Origin: Phycobacter azelaicus
Lineage (GTDB): Bacteria; Pseudomonadota; Alphaproteobacteria; Rhodobacterales; Rhodobacteraceae
Direction: 5' to 3'
Assembly (NCBI RefSeq): GCF_014884385.1
Contig: NZ_WKFH01000003.1
Location: 682,001-746,000 of the forward strand
Length of the DNA: 64,000 nt
This document shows positions 9,122 to 16,794 of the stretch, piece by piece. The notes under the pieces are model-generated. The model ran no database searches. It was not told the origin of the DNA and saw only the letters and a program-made list of their open reading frames with translations. The stretch's first letter is position 1, and each line of letters starts with the position of its first letter. Both the position numbers and the translations under genes were made by a program.

Positions 9122-9604
9122 TCAATCATCCCCATCTCCGCTCTCGCCACCTCCGCCATGGCCCGAACCACCGCCTGCTCCTCCACCGCTGGAACCGCTT
9201 CCTGCGCCATGGCCACCCGGAGCATTGCCCCCGGCAGCTCCGTCGCCATCATCGCCATCACTGTCATCAGAGCTGGAATCAGAAGAGTCAGTAGCAGTCC
9301 CCGAGCCGCCGCCATCGAACAGGCTGAACAGTCCTCTGCCGCTCCGCTCGGCGCCCTTGTCTTCAATGTAGTCGCGCAGGATTTCACCCGTTCCGGGATT
9401 GACGATGATCTCTCTGTCAACCGTGTCCGTGGACGCGACGATCCTGTATCGGCCAAGGAACGTGCGCGAGACTTCGATCTGGCCATAGCCCTGGCTGCGC
9501 AACTGGTCCGTTATGCTGTCGGTCAGGCGATCCGCAGCGGCCATGCCCGGAAGCATCAGCAGCAACACGGCCGCAAAGAGGAGGTCAGCCATCCTACGAC
9601 GCAC
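9122..9604 (-). CDS. Exported protein with acidic, Gly/Ser/Asp-rich C-terminal tail
   Basis: A 160-residue protein with a signal peptide (DLLFAAVLLLMLPGMAAA). A folded part follows (about residues 25-85) whose pattern (ITDQLRSQGYGQIEVSRTFLG, then VNPGTGEILRDYIED) resembles the PepSY fold. The last 65 residues or so are low complexity, with Ser/Asp clusters, then Gly/His/Ser, ending GDGDD. The GTG start at 9604 has AGGAGG at good spacing; an ATG 12 bases downstream is the alternative. It lies between the His-rich gene and the LuxR-type gene on the same strand. The tail suggests metal or surface binding; the function is unknown. Confidence 0.7.
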   Translation of the reverse strand: MRRRMADLLFAAVLLLMLPGMAAADRLTDSITDQLRSQGYGQIEVSRTFLGRYRIVASTDTVDREIIVNPGTGEILRDYIEDKGAERSGRGLFSLFDGGGSGTATDSSDSSSDDSDGDDGDGAAGGNAPGGHGAGSGSSGGGAGGGSGHGGGGESGDGDD

Positions 9605-9683
9605 GGATCATGTCCTCCTTTGAGTCGAGTTGCGTGGAGTTACAGAGCGTTTTGTGCACCATGGCACTGATCGGCAGAAAAGC

Positions 9684-9719
9684 TCAACCGCGGCATCAGG
9701 CAGAACATACCGCGGTTGA
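9684..9719 (-). other. Strong intergenic hairpin between the His-rich and PepSY-like genes
   Basis: A perfect 10-bp inverted repeat (TCAACCGCGG/CCGCGGTTGA) with a 16-nt loop. Read on the minus strand it is followed by GCTTTTCTG, a weak T-run. It lies after the His-rich gene and about 80 bases before the next start codon, so it could be a partial terminator that lowers expression of the downstream genes. Confidence 0.55.
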
Positions 9720-9804
9720 ACCTTTCGAGACGCGTTCGGGGAATGAAGCATTGGGACAGATGCTACAAATGCGCCTCGGGCGCGCTTGGCGTGCGCGTTT
9801 CAGT

Positions 9805-10098
9805 CTAATCGTGACCGCCGCCATGGCCGTCGCCACCTTCGCCACCGTGACCTTCACCGCCATGACCCTCTCCGCCGTGGCCCTCTCCGTCGTCATGGCC
9901 GTCACCATGATCTGAACTGTCATCGCCATGGTCATCGGATCGGCCATAGGCGTGGGCGTGCTGGTTGGCGTGTTCGTTCTGATGTGCATGTTCATAGGAA
10001 TGCTCATGCTCTTCACCCGAACTTACATCGGTGGAGGCAAATGTGGTGGCCGCCAAACCCAAGAGGATGGCTGTGCTGGTCAGAAGTACGCGGTTCAT
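9805..10098 (-). CDS. Small exported His-rich repeat protein
   Basis: A 97-residue protein. ATG at 10098 is chosen because AAAGGA stands just upstream; an in-frame ATG at 10122 has no such site. A signal peptide (MNRVLLTSTAILLGLAATTFAS) precedes a mature part made almost entirely of His, Glu, Asp and Gly. An N-terminal block of His/Glu/Asn (HEHSYEHAHQNEH) is followed by at least three tandem GHGGE units. Such composition suggests periplasmic binding of divalent transition metals (Zn, Ni or Cu). No enzyme domain is present. It is probably the first gene of a three-gene minus-strand group with a PepSY-like protein and a membrane LuxR-type regulator. Confidence 0.7.
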   Translation of the reverse strand: MNRVLLTSTAILLGLAATTFASTDVSSGEEHEHSYEHAHQNEHANQHAHAYGRSDDHGDDSSDHGDGHDDGEGHGGEGHGGEGHGGEGGDGHGGGHD

Positions 10099-10262
10099 CT
10101 CGGTCGTCCTTTTCTTGATCATTTCAGCAGACGGTGTTCATCCGCCTTGGCCAAGAGTGGGCAAACCGTGGAGTGGTGGAACATTGGACCCAGGTTTAGT
10201 TTCGGCTGACCCTGTCTTTGGTTTAGTCCACGTAAACCTCGGTTTATGCCCCCAAAAAGCAA

Positions 10263-10288
10263 AAAGAGCCGCAGTGATACGGCTCTTT
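10263..10288 (-). terminator. Rho-independent terminator after trpB
   Basis: A 9-bp perfect stem AAAGAGCCG/CGGCTCTTT with an 8-nt loop. On the minus strand it runs into TTTTTGCTTTTTG, 34 bases after the trpB stop codon. Confidence 0.88.
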
Positions 10289-10322
10289 CTGTTTGAAATT
10301 GCTGTCGAAATGCAGAGGCGGA

Positions 10323-11582
10323 TTACTCTTCCAGATCACGGCCTTCTTCAGTGTCGGACATGTCAAAACCAAGGTGCCGGGCAACGGTGAAGATGTCCTT
10401 GTCGCCGCGACCGCACATGTTCATCACGATGATGTGGTCTTTTGGCAGGGTCGGCGCGATCTTCATCACATGGGCCAGAGCATGGCTTGGCTCCAGCGCA
10501 GGGATGATTCCTTCAAGCGCACAGGACAGTTGGAAGGCCTCAAGCGCTTCCTTGTCGGTGATCGAGACATATTCGGCGCGGCCAATGTCGTGCAGCCATG
10601 CGTGTTCGGGGCCGATACCCGGATAGTCGAGCCCAGCAGAGATCGAGAAGCCTTCGAGGATCTGACCATCGTCGTCCTGCAAAAGATATGTCCGGTTGCC
10701 ATGCAAGACACCCGGACGCCCGCCAGTCAGAGAGGCGCAATGCTGCATCTTTTCATCAACACCTTTACCACCGGCCTCGACCCCGATGATGTTCACGCTC
10801 TTGTCGTCAAGGAACGGGTAGAACAGCCCCATGGCGTTGGAGCCGCCGCCGATCGCGGCGATCACCGTGTCCGGCAGGCGACCTTCGCCCTCTTGTTCTG
10901 CCAGCTGCCAGCGGACCTCCTTGCCGATAACCGACTGGAAGTCGCGCACCATCGCCGGATAGGGATGCGGGCCTGCCACGGTGCCAATGCAATAGAAGGT
11001 ATCACGCACATTGGTCACCCAGTCGCGCAGCGCGTCGTTCATTGCATCCTTGAGCGTACCGCGTCCGGAGGTCACCGGGATCACTTCAGCCCCCAGCAGG
11101 CGCATGCGGAAGACGTTGGGGGCCTGACGTTTGACGTCGTGAGCCCCCATGTAGACAACGCATTTCAGCCCGAATTTCGCACAGACAGTCGCTGTGGCCA
11201 CCCCATGCTGACCGGCCCCGGTCTCGGCGATAATCCGGGTCTTGCCCATGCGGCGCGCCAGCAGGATCTGCCCCAGCACGTTGTTCACCTTGTGCGCGCC
11301 GGTGTGGTTCAGCTCGTCGCGTTTCATATAGACCTTGGCACCGCCCAGATGCTCCGTCAGGCGCTCGGCGAAGTAAAGCGGGCTGGGACGGCCCACATAG
11401 TGTTTCCACAGATCGTCCATCTCGGCCCAGAACGTCGGGTCGTCCTTTGCCCGTTCGTATTCCTCTTCCAGGCTCAGGATCAGCGGCATCAGCGTTTCAC
11501 TGACGAAACGCCCACCGAAGATGCCAAAGCGGCCCTTTTCATCGGGTCCGTTCATGAAGCTGTTGAAAAGATCTTCGGCCAT
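10323..11582 (-). CDS. trpB: Tryptophan synthase beta subunit
   Basis: A 419-residue PLP enzyme that condenses indole with serine to make tryptophan. The N-terminus has [17 protein letters not shown], the PLP lysine sits in [11 protein letters not shown], and the phosphate-cradling GGGSNA is present near the C-terminal third. ATG at 11582 with GAGAGGAACAATC upstream fits the usual MAEDLFN start; a longer frame upstream has no good site. It follows trpF on the same strand with a gap of about 100 bases. The alpha subunit gene is at the left edge of the window on the other strand. Confidence 0.96.
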   Translation of the reverse strand: MAEDLFNSFMNGPDEKGRFGIFGGRFVSETLMPLILSLEEEYERAKDDPTFWAEMDDLWKHYVGRPSPLYFAERLTEHLGGAKVYMKRDELNHTGAHKVNNVLGQILLARRMGKTRIIAETGAGQHGVATATVCAKFGLKCVVYMGAHDVKRQAPNVFRMRLLGAEVIPVTSGRGTLKDAMNDALRDWVTNVRDTFYCIGTVAGPHPYPAMVRDFQSVIGKEVRWQLAEQEGEGRLPDTVIAAIGGGSNAMGLFYPFLDDKSVNIIGVEAGGKGVDEKMQHCASLTGGRPGVLHGNRTYLLQDDDGQILEGFSISAGLDYPGIGPEHAWLHDIGRAEYVSITDKEALEAFQLSCALEGIIPALEPSHALAHVMKIAPTLPKDHIIVMNMCGRGDKDIFTVARHLGFDMSDTEEGRDLEE

Positions 11583-11686
11583 GATTGTTCCTCTCTGCGC
11601 GGCACTGCTCCTGACTATAGCGCGTCTGGCGATGGGTAAAGAGAGCAACGCGGAAAACCTGTGGCGGAGAGGTGGCTCGGAACCGC

Positions 11687-12343
11687 TCAGCCGCGCGCAC
11701 CATGGGCGGCTGAGACGAAGGCTGCGATCTTCTCTGCGTCCTTCTGGCCCGGTGCAGCCTCTACGCCGGAGGAGACATCGACCTGCCGCGCCCCGGTCAT
11801 GCGGATCGCCTCACCCACATTCTCAGGGGTTAGGCCACCGGCCAGCATCCAGGGTTTGCGCCAGTATTTCCGTGACGCCAAGAGGCGCCAGTCGAAGGCC
11901 AGACCGTTGCCACCGGGCAGGTCTGCTCCTTTGGGAGGTTTGGCGTCGATCAGCAACTGGTCAGCCACATCGGAGTAAAGATCAATCTGCGCCAGATCTG
12001 CGGAATCGGCGACTCCGATCGCTTTCATGACTGGCAGGCCGTAACGCGATTTAACCTCAGCCACCCGCGTCGGGCTCTCGCTCCCATGAAGTTGCAACAT
12101 ATCCAGCGGTACCGCGGTGATCAGCGCATCAAGCGCCTGATCATCCGCATTCACGGTTAGCGCAACCTTGCACAGGCCGACGGGGGCATGCCCAGCAAGG
12201 CTGGCAGCGGTTTCCAAGGAAACGTTGCGCGGGGATTTTGGGAAAAACACGAAACCCGCATAGGCCGCACCGACACGCGCTGCACACTCGACATCCTGCG
12301 GCGTGCTGAGGCCGCAGACCTTCACCCGAATATCGGTAGTCAT
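11687..12343 (-). CDS. trpF: Phosphoribosylanthranilate isomerase
   Basis: A 218-residue TIM-barrel enzyme for the third step of tryptophan synthesis from anthranilate. Diagnostic parts are [12 protein letters not shown] at the N-terminus with the catalytic Cys, LQLHGSES in the middle, and the late phosphate loops ([25 protein letters not shown]). It lies directly after the LapA-like gene (4-base gap) and upstream of trpB, giving the order ihfB-lapA-trpF-trpB on one strand. Confidence 0.95.
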   Translation of the reverse strand: MTTDIRVKVCGLSTPQDVECAARVGAAYAGFVFFPKSPRNVSLETAASLAGHAPVGLCKVALTVNADDQALDALITAVPLDMLQLHGSESPTRVAEVKSRYGLPVMKAIGVADSADLAQIDLYSDVADQLLIDAKPPKGADLPGGNGLAFDWRLLASRKYWRKPWMLAGGLTPENVGEAIRMTGARQVDVSSGVEAAPGQKDAEKIAAFVSAAHGARG

Positions 12344-12347
12344 GAGA

Positions 12348-12698
12348 TCAGACCGTATCGTCCAGAAGGGCGAGCACTTCGTCCTTGCCTTCGTGCTTTT
12401 GCTTTTTCAGCTTCTGCACTTCACGGGACAATTTCTTCACCTCGCGGCTCTGATTCCCGGCCTCGCGGCGGTGCTTGTGCTCACGCAGCCATTCCCAGAT
12501 GAAACCGACCACAAGACCGACGGCAATCCCGCCCAGTACCACCACAAACAGTGGCAGGGCAATGGACGGGTTCCAACCGACCAGTTCCGCGAAGGCGGCT
12601 GGCATCAGCTTCAGCTCGACGACAGAGCGGTTCGCAAGACACACCGAGACCAGAACGATCCCCAGCGTGCCCAGAATGGCATAACGAATATAGCGCAT
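12348..12698 (-). CDS. LapA-like (DUF1049) membrane protein
   Basis: A 116-residue protein with two transmembrane segments (about residues 4-22 and 42-66) separated by a short loop, then a highly charged helical tail ([21 protein letters not shown] region). This is the LapA/DUF1049 layout, called LapA in E. coli where it works with LapB in control of lipopolysaccharide assembly. It begins immediately at the stop of ihfB, so the two are translationally close. In this family ihfB-lapA-trpF is a recurrent alphaproteobacterial order. No lapB is adjacent. Confidence 0.82.
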   Translation of the reverse strand: MRYIRYAILGTLGIVLVSVCLANRSVVELKLMPAAFAELVGWNPSIALPLFVVVLGGIAVGLVVGFIWEWLREHKHRREAGNQSREVKKLSREVQKLKKQKHEGKDEVLALLDDTV

Positions 12699-12983
12699 TT
12701 AGGCCTTTCCGTTCAGACGGTCCCTCAAGAGCTTTCCGGTCTTGAAGAACGGCACATGTTTTTCCTCTACATGGACCGTTTCTCCGGTACGGGGATTGCG
12801 ACCAACCCGCGCATCCCGCTTCTTTACCGAAAAAGCCCCGAATCCACGCAACTCAACCCGGTCGCCCCGGGCCATCGCGTTGGTCACTTCCTCGAATACC
12901 GTGTTCACGATCCTTTCGACGTCCCGCTGATACAGGTGCGGGTTTTCGTCTGCAATCTTCTGAATCAGTTCAGAGCGGATCAT
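12699..12983 (-). CDS. ihfB: Integration host factor beta subunit
   Basis: A 94-residue DNA-bending protein of the HU/IHF family. It shows the N-terminal helices ([17 protein letters not shown]), [17 protein letters not shown], and the beta-arm tip [13 protein letters not shown] with the DNA-intercalating Pro. ATG 12983 with AGGAAAT ahead is preferred to an upstream in-frame alternative because it gives the standard IHF-beta length. It works as a heterodimer with IHF-alpha, which is not in the window. It is followed with no gap by the LapA-like gene. Confidence 0.95.
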   Translation of the reverse strand: MIRSELIQKIADENPHLYQRDVERIVNTVFEEVTNAMARGDRVELRGFGAFSVKKRDARVGRNPRTGETVHVEEKHVPFFKTGKLLRDRLNGKA

Positions 12984-13031
12984 ATTTCCTGCCCTCCCAA
13001 GCCAACGCAATCCTCTGCCAAAGTGCCCCCG

Positions 13032-13061
13032 ACTATAGCAAGGAAATCGGCGCTCCGGGAA
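13032..13061 (-). promoter_or_regulatory. Candidate sigma-70 promoter of ihfB
   Basis: On the minus strand, TTCCCG (-35, at 13056-13061) is followed after 18 bases by TATAGT (-10, at 13032-13037). It lies about 50 bases upstream of the ihfB start codon. The -35 is weak; the -10 is good. Confidence 0.4.
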
Positions 13062-13256
13062 CCGGAAGAGGCACGGCCGATCTCCTTATTCTTGAAGTTT
13101 GCCTGAAAATGCCATGTAAAACCAGCGATTTGCTGCCCCATGTGGCGGCGCCTGGAGTCGTGAGAGAGTTTTCGCCCATTGCTCGCCCCGCCAATTGGTT
13201 TGATTCGCAGCATCCCTATGCGCCATCCCATGTGCGCAAGCCGGACGACAAATACA

Positions 13257-13285
13257 AAACGGCCCCGCCAAAGGCAGGGCCGTTT
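13257..13285 (-). terminator. Rho-independent terminator after rpsA
   Basis: A perfect 9-bp stem AAACGGCCC/GGGCCGTTT with an 11-nt loop, followed on the minus strand by TTGTATTTG. It starts about 20 bases after the rpsA stop codon. Confidence 0.88.
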
Positions 13286-13306
13286 CAGGGATTTCGGATC
13301 GAAAGA

Positions 13307-14986
13307 TCAGTCGCCGGTCTTCAGCGCGGCGCCCAGGATGTCGCCCAGCGATGCACCGGAGTCCGAGGAGCCATACTGTTCCACGGCTTCTTTCTCTTCG
13401 GCGATCTCGCGTGCCTTGATCGACAGGCCCAGACGGCGGGTCTTGCTGTCGACGTTGGTGACGCGCACGTCGATCTTGTCACCGACCGAGAAGCGCTCGG
13501 GGCGCTGATCGGCGCGGTCGCGGCTGAGGTCGGAGCGGCGGATGAAGGACTTCATGCCTTCGTATTCCACTTCGATGCCACCGTCTTCAATGGCAGTCAC
13601 TTCGACGGTCACGATCGAGCCACGCTTCACGCCGCCCACGGCTTCGGCGAACTTGTCACCGCCCAGGGCTTTGATCGACAGGGAGATACGCTCTTTTTCA
13701 ACGTCCACTTCGGAGACAACGGCCGAAACCATGTCGCCTTTGCGGTAGTTCTGGATCGCATCTTCGCCACGCTCGTCCCAGCTGAGGTCGGAGAGGTGAA
13801 CCATGCCGTCGATGTCGCCTTCGAGGCCGATGAACAGACCAAATTCGGTGATGTTCTTGACTTCGCCTTCGACCTCAGTGCCCTCAGGGTGAGTCTCGGC
13901 AAAGAGCTCCCAGGGGTTGCGCATGGTCTGCTTGAGGCCCAGGGACACGCGGCGCTTTGCGCCGTCGATTTCCAGAACCATGACGTCGACTTCCTGAGAA
14001 GTGGAGACGATCTTGCCGGGGTGCACGTTCTTCTTGGTCCAGGACATCTCGGAAACGTGGACCAGACCTTCGACACCGGGCTCGAGCTCAACAAATGCAC
14101 CGTAATCGGTGATGTTTGTGACGCGACCCTTGTGCACCGAACCCAGCGGGAACTTGGCACCAACCAGATCCCACGGATCTTCCTGCAGCTGCTTCATGCC
14201 GAGGGAGATACGGTGGGTCTCTTTGTTGATCTTGATGACCTGAACCTTGACGGTTTCGCCGATCGACAGGATCTCGGACGGGTGGTTCACACGGCGCCAT
14301 GCCATGTCGGTGACGTGCAGCAGGCCGTCAACACCGCCGAGGTCAACAAACGCACCGTATTCGGTGATGTTCTTGACCACGCCGTCAACCGCATCGCCTT
14401 CGGACAGTTTGCCGATGACTTCTGCACGCTGTTCGGCACGCGATTCTTCCAGGATGGCACGACGCGACACAACGATGTTGCCACGACGGCGGTCCATTTT
14501 CAGGATCTGGAAGGGTTGCTTCAGACCCATCAGCGGGCCAGCGTCACGCACCGGGCGCACGTCAACTTGCGAGCCGGGCAGGAAGGCCACGGCACCGCCG
14601 AGATCGACAGTGAAGCCACCTTTGACGCGGCCGAAGATCGCGCCTTCGACGCGGGCATCGTCTGCGTATGCTTTTTCCAGGCGGTCCCATGCTTCTTCGC
14701 GGCGGGCCATCTCGCGGGAGATGACGGCTTCGCCACGGGCGTTTTCGGCTGCGCGCAGGAAGACTTCCACGTCGTCGCCGACAGCGATTTCAGGGGCTTC
14801 GCCGGGATTTGCGAATTCTTTCAGATCAACGCGGCCTTCCATTTTGTAGCCGACGTCGATGATGGCCTGGCCTGCTTCAATTGCGATGACCTTGCCTTTA
14901 ACAACGGAACCCTCGTCCGGGGTATCCATTTCGAAGCTTTCGTTCAGGAGGGCTTCGAATTCCTCCATCGATGTGTTCTGAGCCAT
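13307..14986 (-). CDS. rpsA: 30S ribosomal protein S1
   Basis: A 559-residue S1 with six S1 (OB-fold) repeats; characteristic turns are visible in ITEYGAFVDLGGVDGLLHV and ITDYGAFVELEPGVEGLVHV. S1 recruits mRNA to the 30S subunit. The start at 14986 (MAQNTSMEEFEALL) fits the family. An in-frame ATG at 15028 with GGAG upstream would add 14 residues and cannot be excluded. It sits in the conserved aroA-cmk-rpsA-ihfB order, but a nitroreductase gene is inserted between cmk and rpsA, and rpsA appears to have its own promoter. Confidence 0.95.
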   Translation of the reverse strand: MAQNTSMEEFEALLNESFEMDTPDEGSVVKGKVIAIEAGQAIIDVGYKMEGRVDLKEFANPGEAPEIAVGDDVEVFLRAAENARGEAVISREMARREEAWDRLEKAYADDARVEGAIFGRVKGGFTVDLGGAVAFLPGSQVDVRPVRDAGPLMGLKQPFQILKMDRRRGNIVVSRRAILEESRAEQRAEVIGKLSEGDAVDGVVKNITEYGAFVDLGGVDGLLHVTDMAWRRVNHPSEILSIGETVKVQVIKINKETHRISLGMKQLQEDPWDLVGAKFPLGSVHKGRVTNITDYGAFVELEPGVEGLVHVSEMSWTKKNVHPGKIVSTSQEVDVMVLEIDGAKRRVSLGLKQTMRNPWELFAETHPEGTEVEGEVKNITEFGLFIGLEGDIDGMVHLSDLSWDERGEDAIQNYRKGDMVSAVVSEVDVEKERISLSIKALGGDKFAEAVGGVKRGSIVTVEVTAIEDGGIEVEYEGMKSFIRRSDLSRDRADQRPERFSVGDKIDVRVTNVDSKTRRLGLSIKAREIAEEKEAVEQYGSSDSGASLGDILGAALKTGD

Positions 14987-15320
14987 GTGGTCTCGGATTT
15001 CCTTTTCATATCGTATTTTGCTGGCCATGCGGTTGTCTCCGCCGGTCTGAATGGGTTGGTCGGTCCGAGATCACGCAGTTGGACCCTCTGGAGCAAACAA
15101 ACACAAAGGGCCGGAGGTTGCCCCGACCCTGCTCAGAGTGTCTTTCGTGCGTTTTCGCATCTCTGTCGACAGGCGCCGTATAGGGGGTTTACGCCTTCCT
15201 GGCAAGGGGAAAGGGACTCTGCGCTCTCAGCTGGCAGCCAGTCGCTGCTACTCCGTCGAAATCATTGGGGCAGGCGCCAGCTGTTCCTGCCGCCCGCATG
15301 GTTTGATGTCCAGGCTGACC
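14987..15320. other. rpsA leader region
   Basis: The 334 bases between the nitroreductase stop and the rpsA start hold the candidate rpsA promoter and imply a long 5' leader of roughly 140-190 bases, depending on the start codon used. No separate gene is supported. The leader could carry S1 autoregulation, but no specific structure was identified. Confidence 0.55.
15177..15205 (-). promoter_or_regulatory. Candidate sigma-70 promoter of rpsA
   Basis: On the minus strand, TTGCCA (-35, at 15200-15205) is followed by a 17-base spacer and TATACG (-10, at 15177-15182). Spacing is ideal and both hexamers are close to consensus. It implies a long untranslated leader before rpsA. Confidence 0.6.
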
Positions 15321-15950
15321 TCAATCGATTTCAGTGACCAGAGCCTCTTTGGCCTTGCGCACCTTTTTCAGCGGCAGCAGCCAGTCGCCCTCCTCTGCGC
15401 GGTAGCCCAGAGGGAGAATCGCGACGGACTTGAGGCCCTTGTCGCTCAGCCCCAGAATTTCGTCGAACTTTGCCGGGTCGAAGCCTTCCATCGGGGTGCA
15501 GTCCACCTCAAGCTCAGCCGCGGCGATCATGGCAAAGCCAAGCGCGATATAGGCCTGACGGGCGGCGTGCTCAAAGTTGACTTGCGGATCGCGCGGCAGG
15601 TAGGCCTTTTTCAGGTTCTCGTAGTAGGTGGTCACCAGCTCACTGGTGCCGCCGCGCTCCTCGGCCATCTGGGCGACCACGGCGTCGATGCGCTCAGCGG
15701 TGTAAGTGTCCCAAGCCGCAAAGACCAAAAGGTGGGATCCGTCCGTCAGCTGGGCCTGGTTCCAGGCATGGGGCTGCAGCTTGGCGCGCAGCGCTTTGTT
15801 ACGGATCAACACTAGCTCAAAAGGCTGCACACCGCTTGAGGTCGGCGCAAGGCGCACCGCCTCGATGATCTTTGCGACCTTCTCTTCAGGCACCGATTTT
15901 GCAGGGTCCATTTTCTTGGTGGCATAGCGCCAGTTCAGTTTATCCAGCAT
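15321..15950 (-). CDS. NAD(P)H-dependent nitroreductase (NfsB-like)
   Basis: A 209-residue FMN nitroreductase. It begins MLDKLNWRYATKKMDPAKSV, carries RLAPTSSGVQPFELVLI (FMN phosphate-binding arm), and ends with LPLGYRAEEGDWLLPLKKVRK, all as in NfsB/dihydropteridine-reductase-type enzymes. The ATG at 15950 has GGAAGGATT upstream. It reduces nitro or quinone substrates with NAD(P)H and probably acts as a cytoplasmic dimer. A palindrome about 55 bases upstream suggests repression. It interrupts the usual cmk-rpsA adjacency. Confidence 0.9.
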   Translation of the reverse strand: MLDKLNWRYATKKMDPAKSVPEEKVAKIIEAVRLAPTSSGVQPFELVLIRNKALRAKLQPHAWNQAQLTDGSHLLVFAAWDTYTAERIDAVVAQMAEERGGTSELVTTYYENLKKAYLPRDPQVNFEHAARQAYIALGFAMIAAAELEVDCTPMEGFDPAKFDEILGLSDKGLKSVAILPLGYRAEEGDWLLPLKKVRKAKEALVTEID

Positions 15951-16003
15951 TGCAGCAATCCTTCCAGTGAGGGGAGGGTCCTCCGCCAGCGCGTAAATCA
16001 AAC

Positions 16004-16019
16004 TGAACTGTTTAGTTCA
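16004..16019 (-). promoter_or_regulatory. Palindromic operator upstream of the nitroreductase
   Basis: TGAACT, a 4-base spacer GTTT, and AGTTCA form a perfect 6-bp inverted repeat about 55 bases upstream of the nitroreductase start. Spaced GAAC/GTTC palindromes of this kind are typical TetR-family operators. No TetR gene is adjacent, so the regulator would act in trans. Confidence 0.5.
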
Positions 16020-16166
16020 AGTCCATTCGTTCTCTCAGTCAGCCATTGACGCCGCGTCCAACAACAATTTGCAGCAAGAACGGCAGCAAAACTGGATTCA
16101 TTTAGAAAAAGGCGCACCCGAGGTGCAGGCATGCAGGTAATCCGTGCCGCTGATTTAAGCGCAGAC

Positions 16167-16784
16167 CTATCCCTGCTTTTCCTTGATCACACCAATGGCC
16201 GCTGCGATGGCAGCCTCGATGCTCAGATCGCTAGTGTCGATCACAATCGCGTCCTCGGCCGGTTTCAAAGGCGCCTCGGCCCGGTTCATGTCGCGCTCGT
16301 CTCGCGCTTTGACATCGGCGAGAACCGTCTCAAAATCACTTTCCGAGCCGCCCTCGCGCAGCTCCAGGTAACGCCGCTCGGCACGCACTTCGGCGCTGGC
16401 GGTGACGAACAACTTCACCTCGGCACTTGGGCAGATCACCGTGCCGATATCCCGCCCGTCCAGCACCGCTCCCCCTGCCCTGCGGGCAAAACTGCGCTGG
16501 AAGTCGACCAGTGCCTGGCGCACGTCGCCGATCACCGCCACCTTGGACGCGGCCTGTGCAACCTCAGCCGTACGTAGGCCATCGACCTCAAGGTCCTCTG
16601 CAACAAGGGCCTGCGCCGCACGAATTGGCTGCTCCCCCATCAGCACCTTGGAGCCGACAGCACGGTACAGAAGCCCGGTATCAAGGTGAGCAAAGCCAAA
16701 ATGCGCGGCGACCGCTTTGGAGATCGTACCCTTTCCGGCAGCCGCCGGGCCGTCGATTGCAATGGTGAAACTCTGGCTCGTCAT
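16167..16784 (-). CDS. cmk: Cytidylate kinase
   Basis: A 205-residue CMP/dCMP kinase. The P-loop is [17 protein letters not shown] and the CMP-binding region has [27 protein letters not shown] is the family signature. ATG at 16784 has GAGG 8 bases upstream and is preferred to a GTG 9 bases earlier. It follows aroA with a gap of 10 bases, the classical aroA-cmk pair, so both are probably cotranscribed. Confidence 0.95.
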   Translation of the reverse strand: MTSQSFTIAIDGPAAAGKGTISKAVAAHFGFAHLDTGLLYRAVGSKVLMGEQPIRAAQALVAEDLEVDGLRTAEVAQAASKVAVIGDVRQALVDFQRSFARRAGGAVLDGRDIGTVICPSAEVKLFVTASAEVRAERRYLELREGGSESDFETVLADVKARDERDMNRAEAPLKPAEDAIVIDTSDLSIEAAIAAAIGVIKEKQG

Positions 16785-16794
16785 CCCTGACACC

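Larger units (their letters stand above)
12984..13306. other. Gene-free stretch between rpsA and ihfB
   Basis: The 323 bases between the ihfB start and the rpsA stop contain the rpsA terminator and a candidate ihfB promoter, both listed separately. No small gene or RNA could be supported in the rest. Confidence 0.6.

Noticed and set aside
10293..11639. A 448-codon open frame antisense to trpB
   Set aside because: It mirrors trpB, which is unmistakable, and has no domain or credible start.
13109..15337. A very long open frame antisense to rpsA (742 codons)
   Set aside because: High-GC coding regions often keep the opposite strand open. rpsA is a clear six-repeat S1 gene, and the antisense translation has no recognisable domain.
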